From contig NZ_FNIT01000003.1 in the NCBI RefSeq assembly GCF_900104035.1, positions 372,001 to 436,000 of the forward strand: 64,000 bases of DNA. Reading direction: 5' to 3'. The translations under genes and the position numbers were made by a program. Below the pieces are notes generated by a model that saw only the letters and a program-made list of their open reading frames with translations, ran no database searches and had not been told where the DNA came from. Each line of letters opens with the position of its first letter. Position 1 is the stretch's first letter. This DNA is from Aureimonas jatrophae (GTDB lineage: Bacteria > Pseudomonadota > Alphaproteobacteria > Rhizobiales > Rhizobiaceae). This document shows positions 60,563 through 64,000 of the stretch, piece by piece.

Positions 60563-60615
60563 TGATAGTGTCCTTCGCAATGTCCGCCTCGCGGACGCGT
60601 GAAGACGGATACGTC

Positions 60616-61707
60616 ATGGCCGCCAGCAAGCCGAAGACCAGTCCTAAAGTCGCAGCCGAAAAGGCTCGCGCCGCGGGTGCGATCGTCGATACCCTTCGGG
60701 CTTTTGAGCCGCCAGCGCCCGTTCAGTTCAGCAAGGACGAGGAGCTGCGCGCGTATCGCGACATGCTTCTGATTCGTCGTTTCGAAGAGAAAGCTGGGCA
60801 ACTCTACGGCATGGGGTTCATCGGTGGCTTCTGCCACCTCTACATCGGCCAGGAGGCCGTCGTCATCGGCATGCAGATGGCGATGAAAGAGGGCGACGAG
60901 GTCATCACCGGTTACCGCGATCATGGGCACATGCTCGCGACGGGTATGGAGTCCCGTGGCGTCATGGCCGAACTGACGGGTCGCCGCTCTGGCTACTCGA
61001 AGGGCAAAGGCGGCTCTATGCACATGTTCTCGAAAGAGAAGCATTTCTATGGAGGACACGGCATCGTCGGAGCCCAGGTCTCGCTTGGGACAGGCCTCGC
61101 GTTCGCCAACCGCTACAAGGGCAACGACGCGGTTTCGATCACCTACTTCGGTGACGGCGCGGCGAACCAAGGCCAAGTCTACGAGAGCTTCAACATGGCC
61201 TCGTTGTGGAAGCTTCCGGTCATCTACGTGATCGAGAACAACCGCTATGCGATGGGTACGGCCGTCAATCGCGCCTCTGCCGAAACGAATTTCGCCCACC
61301 GCGGTATTTCGTTCAAAATCCCCGGCATCCAAGTGGATGGCATGGACGTGCGCGCTGTGAAGGCGGCAGGCGACATGGCTTTGGCACACTGTCGCTCGGG
61401 CGAGGGCCCGATCATCCTTGAGATGCTGACCTATCGTTACCGCGGCCACTCGATGTCGGACCCGGCGAAGTACCGGACACGCGACGAGGTGCAGAAGATG
61501 CGCTCGGAGTCCGATCCGATCGAGCAGGTGCGGGCTCGTCTCGTCAATGCTCATGCCATGAGCGAAGACGAACTGAAGACCGTCGACAAGGAGGTTCGCG
61601 AGATCGTCGCGGACGCTGCGGAGTTTGCGCAGAACGATCCGGAACCGGACGTGGCGGAGCTCTGGACCGACATCTATGCTGACGACATCCCGCAGGCCGC
61701 GGAGTAA
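60616..61707 (+). CDS. pdhA: Pyruvate dehydrogenase E1 component, alpha subunit
   Basis: With PdhB this forms the thiamine-diphosphate E1 that decarboxylates pyruvate and acetylates the lipoyl arm of E2. 'YRDHGHMLATGM', 'GSMHMFSKEKHFYGGHGIVGAQ', the TPP motif 'GDGAANQGQVYESFNMA' and the loop 'YRYRGHSMSDPAKYRTRDEV' with the conserved serine are present. ATG at 60616 gives 363 residues; the frame opens at 60568. pdhB follows after nine bases. Confidence 0.96.
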   Translation: MAASKPKTSPKVAAEKARAAGAIVDTLRAFEPPAPVQFSKDEELRAYRDMLLIRRFEEKAGQLYGMGFIGGFCHLYIGQEAVVIGMQMAMKEGDEVITGYRDHGHMLATGMESRGVMAELTGRRSGYSKGKGGSMHMFSKEKHFYGGHGIVGAQVSLGTGLAFANRYKGNDAVSITYFGDGAANQGQVYESFNMASLWKLPVIYVIENNRYAMGTAVNRASAETNFAHRGISFKIPGIQVDGMDVRAVKAAGDMALAHCRSGEGPIILEMLTYRYRGHSMSDPAKYRTRDEVQKMRSESDPIEQVRARLVNAHAMSEDELKTVDKEVREIVADAAEFAQNDPEPDVAELWTDIYADDIPQAAE

Positions 61708-61716
61708 GGGCGAACC

Positions 61717-63143
<1,427 letters not shown>

Positions 63144-63144
<1 letters not shown>

Positions 63145-63626
63145 TGGACAAGCCCGAAGTTTCGCCGTCCGTCGATGACGGTGAGGGGACGCTTCGAATA
63201 CTCAGACACGTTTCGGCACCGCCGAAGCGCGTCTGGGCGTGTCTGACCGACCCGACCTGCTTCCGCAAATGGTGGCGGACACATGTCGAATTTGACGCCA
63301 AGACTGGCGGAATGTTCACAGCTCCCTGGATCGATCCGGAGGGACGCGGACGGACCGTGCGGGCGCAAGTCACGGCTTTCCATCCGCCGAACGGCCTTGT
63401 CATGGTTTGGGCGGACGATGATTGGGGCTTCGACACAGTCGTGTCGATCTGGATTGAAGCGAGCGACCAAGGTTCGCTCGTTACCATTGAACATCAAGGT
63501 TGGATGGCGGCTCCCGAACGCGAGCGCCTCGCCTACATGCACAGCCATCAAGACGATTGGACGCGCCACCTGAGCAATTGGGCTGCGCATGCCGAAGACA
63601 TCGATGCCCACGCCAAGGGCGAGTGA
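63144..63626 (+). CDS. SRPBCC (AHSA1/START-like) domain protein
   Basis: The 160-residue protein has the START/SRPBCC pattern: 'TLRILRHVSAPPKRVWACLTDPTCFRKWW', 'VEFDAKTGGMFTAPWIDPEGRGRTVRAQVTAFHPPNGLVMVWAD' and 'GSLVTIEHQGWMAAPERERLAYMHSHQDDWTRHLSNW'. The fold binds hydrophobic ligands or, in AHA1 relatives, chaperones. ATG overlaps the pdhB stop (TGATG) and pdhC follows after 14 bases, so it is embedded in the pyruvate dehydrogenase operon. Its role there is unknown. Confidence 0.82.
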
Positions 63627-63640
63627 GAGGACCGTCCACC

Positions 63641-64000
63641 ATGCCGATCAACGTAACGATGCCAGCCCTTTCCCCGACGATGGAGGAAGGCAACCTGGCG
63701 AAGTGGCTGGTCAAGGAAGGTGATAAGGTCTCGTCCGGTGACGTGATCGCGGAGATCGAGACCGACAAGGCGACCATGGAAGTCGAGGCGGTCGATGAAG
63801 GCACGGTCGCCAAGATCGTCGTTCCCGCAGGGACCGAGGGCGTGAAGGTCAATGCGGTCATCGCAATCCTGGCGGCCGACGGTGAGGAAGCGAGCGTCGC
63901 ATCGTCCGGGGCGGAACAAGCGACCCCGTCGACGGGTGCAGGCGATGCAAAGCCGCAGGGCGGAGCCTCAGGCGATAACGCGGTCGTGGTCGACCAGGAA
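63641..64000 (+). CDS. pdhC: Dihydrolipoamide acetyltransferase (E2 of pyruvate dehydrogenase), 5' part
   Basis: The visible 120 residues are a lipoyl domain ('[22 protein letters not shown]', lipoyl lysine in '[16 protein letters not shown]') followed by an alanine/glycine-rich linker; the window ends before the E1/E3-binding and catalytic domains. The order pdhA-pdhB-(SRPBCC)-pdhC identifies it as the pyruvate dehydrogenase E2. The lipoyl domain is very like that of PdhB, at both the protein and DNA level. Confidence 0.93.
   Translation, partial: MPINVTMPALSPTMEEGNLAKWLVKEGDKVSSGDVIAEIETDKATMEVEAVDEGTVAKIVVPAGTEGVKVNAVIAILAADGEEASVASSGAEQATPSTGAGDAKPQGGASGDNAVVVDQE

Overview
The window is 64 kb of chromosomal core genome from an alphaproteobacterium, almost certainly of the order Hyphomicrobiales (Rhizobiales). 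The case rests on gene order and family content: rpsB-tsf-pyrH-frr-uppS-cdsA-rseP-bamA-lpxD-fabZ-lpxA-lpxI-lpxB-gltA-gltX, then comEC/lexA, moeA-moaC-trpC-trpD-ppiD, tpiA-secG-pyrG-kdsA-eno-ftsB-pdhA-pdhB-pdhC. It also rests on lipid A synthesis through LpxI, an E1-beta subunit carrying its own lipoyl domain, an EipB-type envelope protein, a phasin beside clpS-clpA, and an alphaproteobacterial SOS box (GTTC-N7-GTTC) upstream of lexA. I cannot fix the family or genus from sequence alone. I see no prophage, insertion sequence, CRISPR array or rRNA operon.

Layout. 0-8 kb: a cut-off gene start, tRNA-Leu(UAA), adenine deaminase, threonine ammonia-lyase, a membrane-anchored alpha/beta hydrolase, and a Tat-exported 2',3'-cyclic nucleotidase. 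7-10 kb: a tightly coupled minus-strand operon cysK-alaX-sseA-GNAT. 10-19 kb: photolyase, tRNA-Cys, tRNA-Asn, mgtE with a structured leader, a MerR regulator, a DUF1624 membrane acyltransferase, an aldo/keto reductase, and several small conserved families (YdcF, DUF3253, DUF599, DUF1489). 19.5-25 kb: a SPOR-type D,D-carboxypeptidase, a phasin with a recognisable promoter/operator, and clpS-clpA. 25-30 kb: azlCD, the minus-strand set ridA-GDPD-DUF482-HIT, and eipB.

30-43 kb holds translation genes (S2, EF-Ts, UMP kinase, ribosome recycling factor) running into isoprenoid and phospholipid synthesis (UppS, CdsA), envelope proteolysis (RseP), outer-membrane assembly (BamA) and the lipid A pathway (LpxD-FabZ-LpxA-LpxI-LpxB). 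The dxr gene, usually found between cdsA and rseP in this order, is absent. 43-50 kb: citrate synthase, glutamyl-tRNA synthetase, ComEC and LexA. 49-54.5 kb: a minus-strand operon joining a PpiD-type chaperone, two tryptophan genes and two molybdenum-cofactor genes. 54.6-64 kb: triose phosphate isomerase, SecG, CTP synthase, KDO-8-phosphate synthase, enolase, an FtsB-like divisome protein and the pyruvate dehydrogenase genes. A small SRPBCC gene is inserted between pdhB and pdhC, and the window ends inside pdhC.

I did not find a convincing new multi-gene system. The best leads are regulatory or architectural: the triple-hairpin mgtE leader, the phasin promoter with an overlapping CTGCAA/TTGCAG operator, the missing dxr, the cysK-alaX-sseA-GNAT operon, the SRPBCC gene inside the pdh operon, a twin Cx3C tail on the DUF1624 protein, a perfect hairpin abutting tRNA-Leu, and the gltA terminator encoded inside lpxB.
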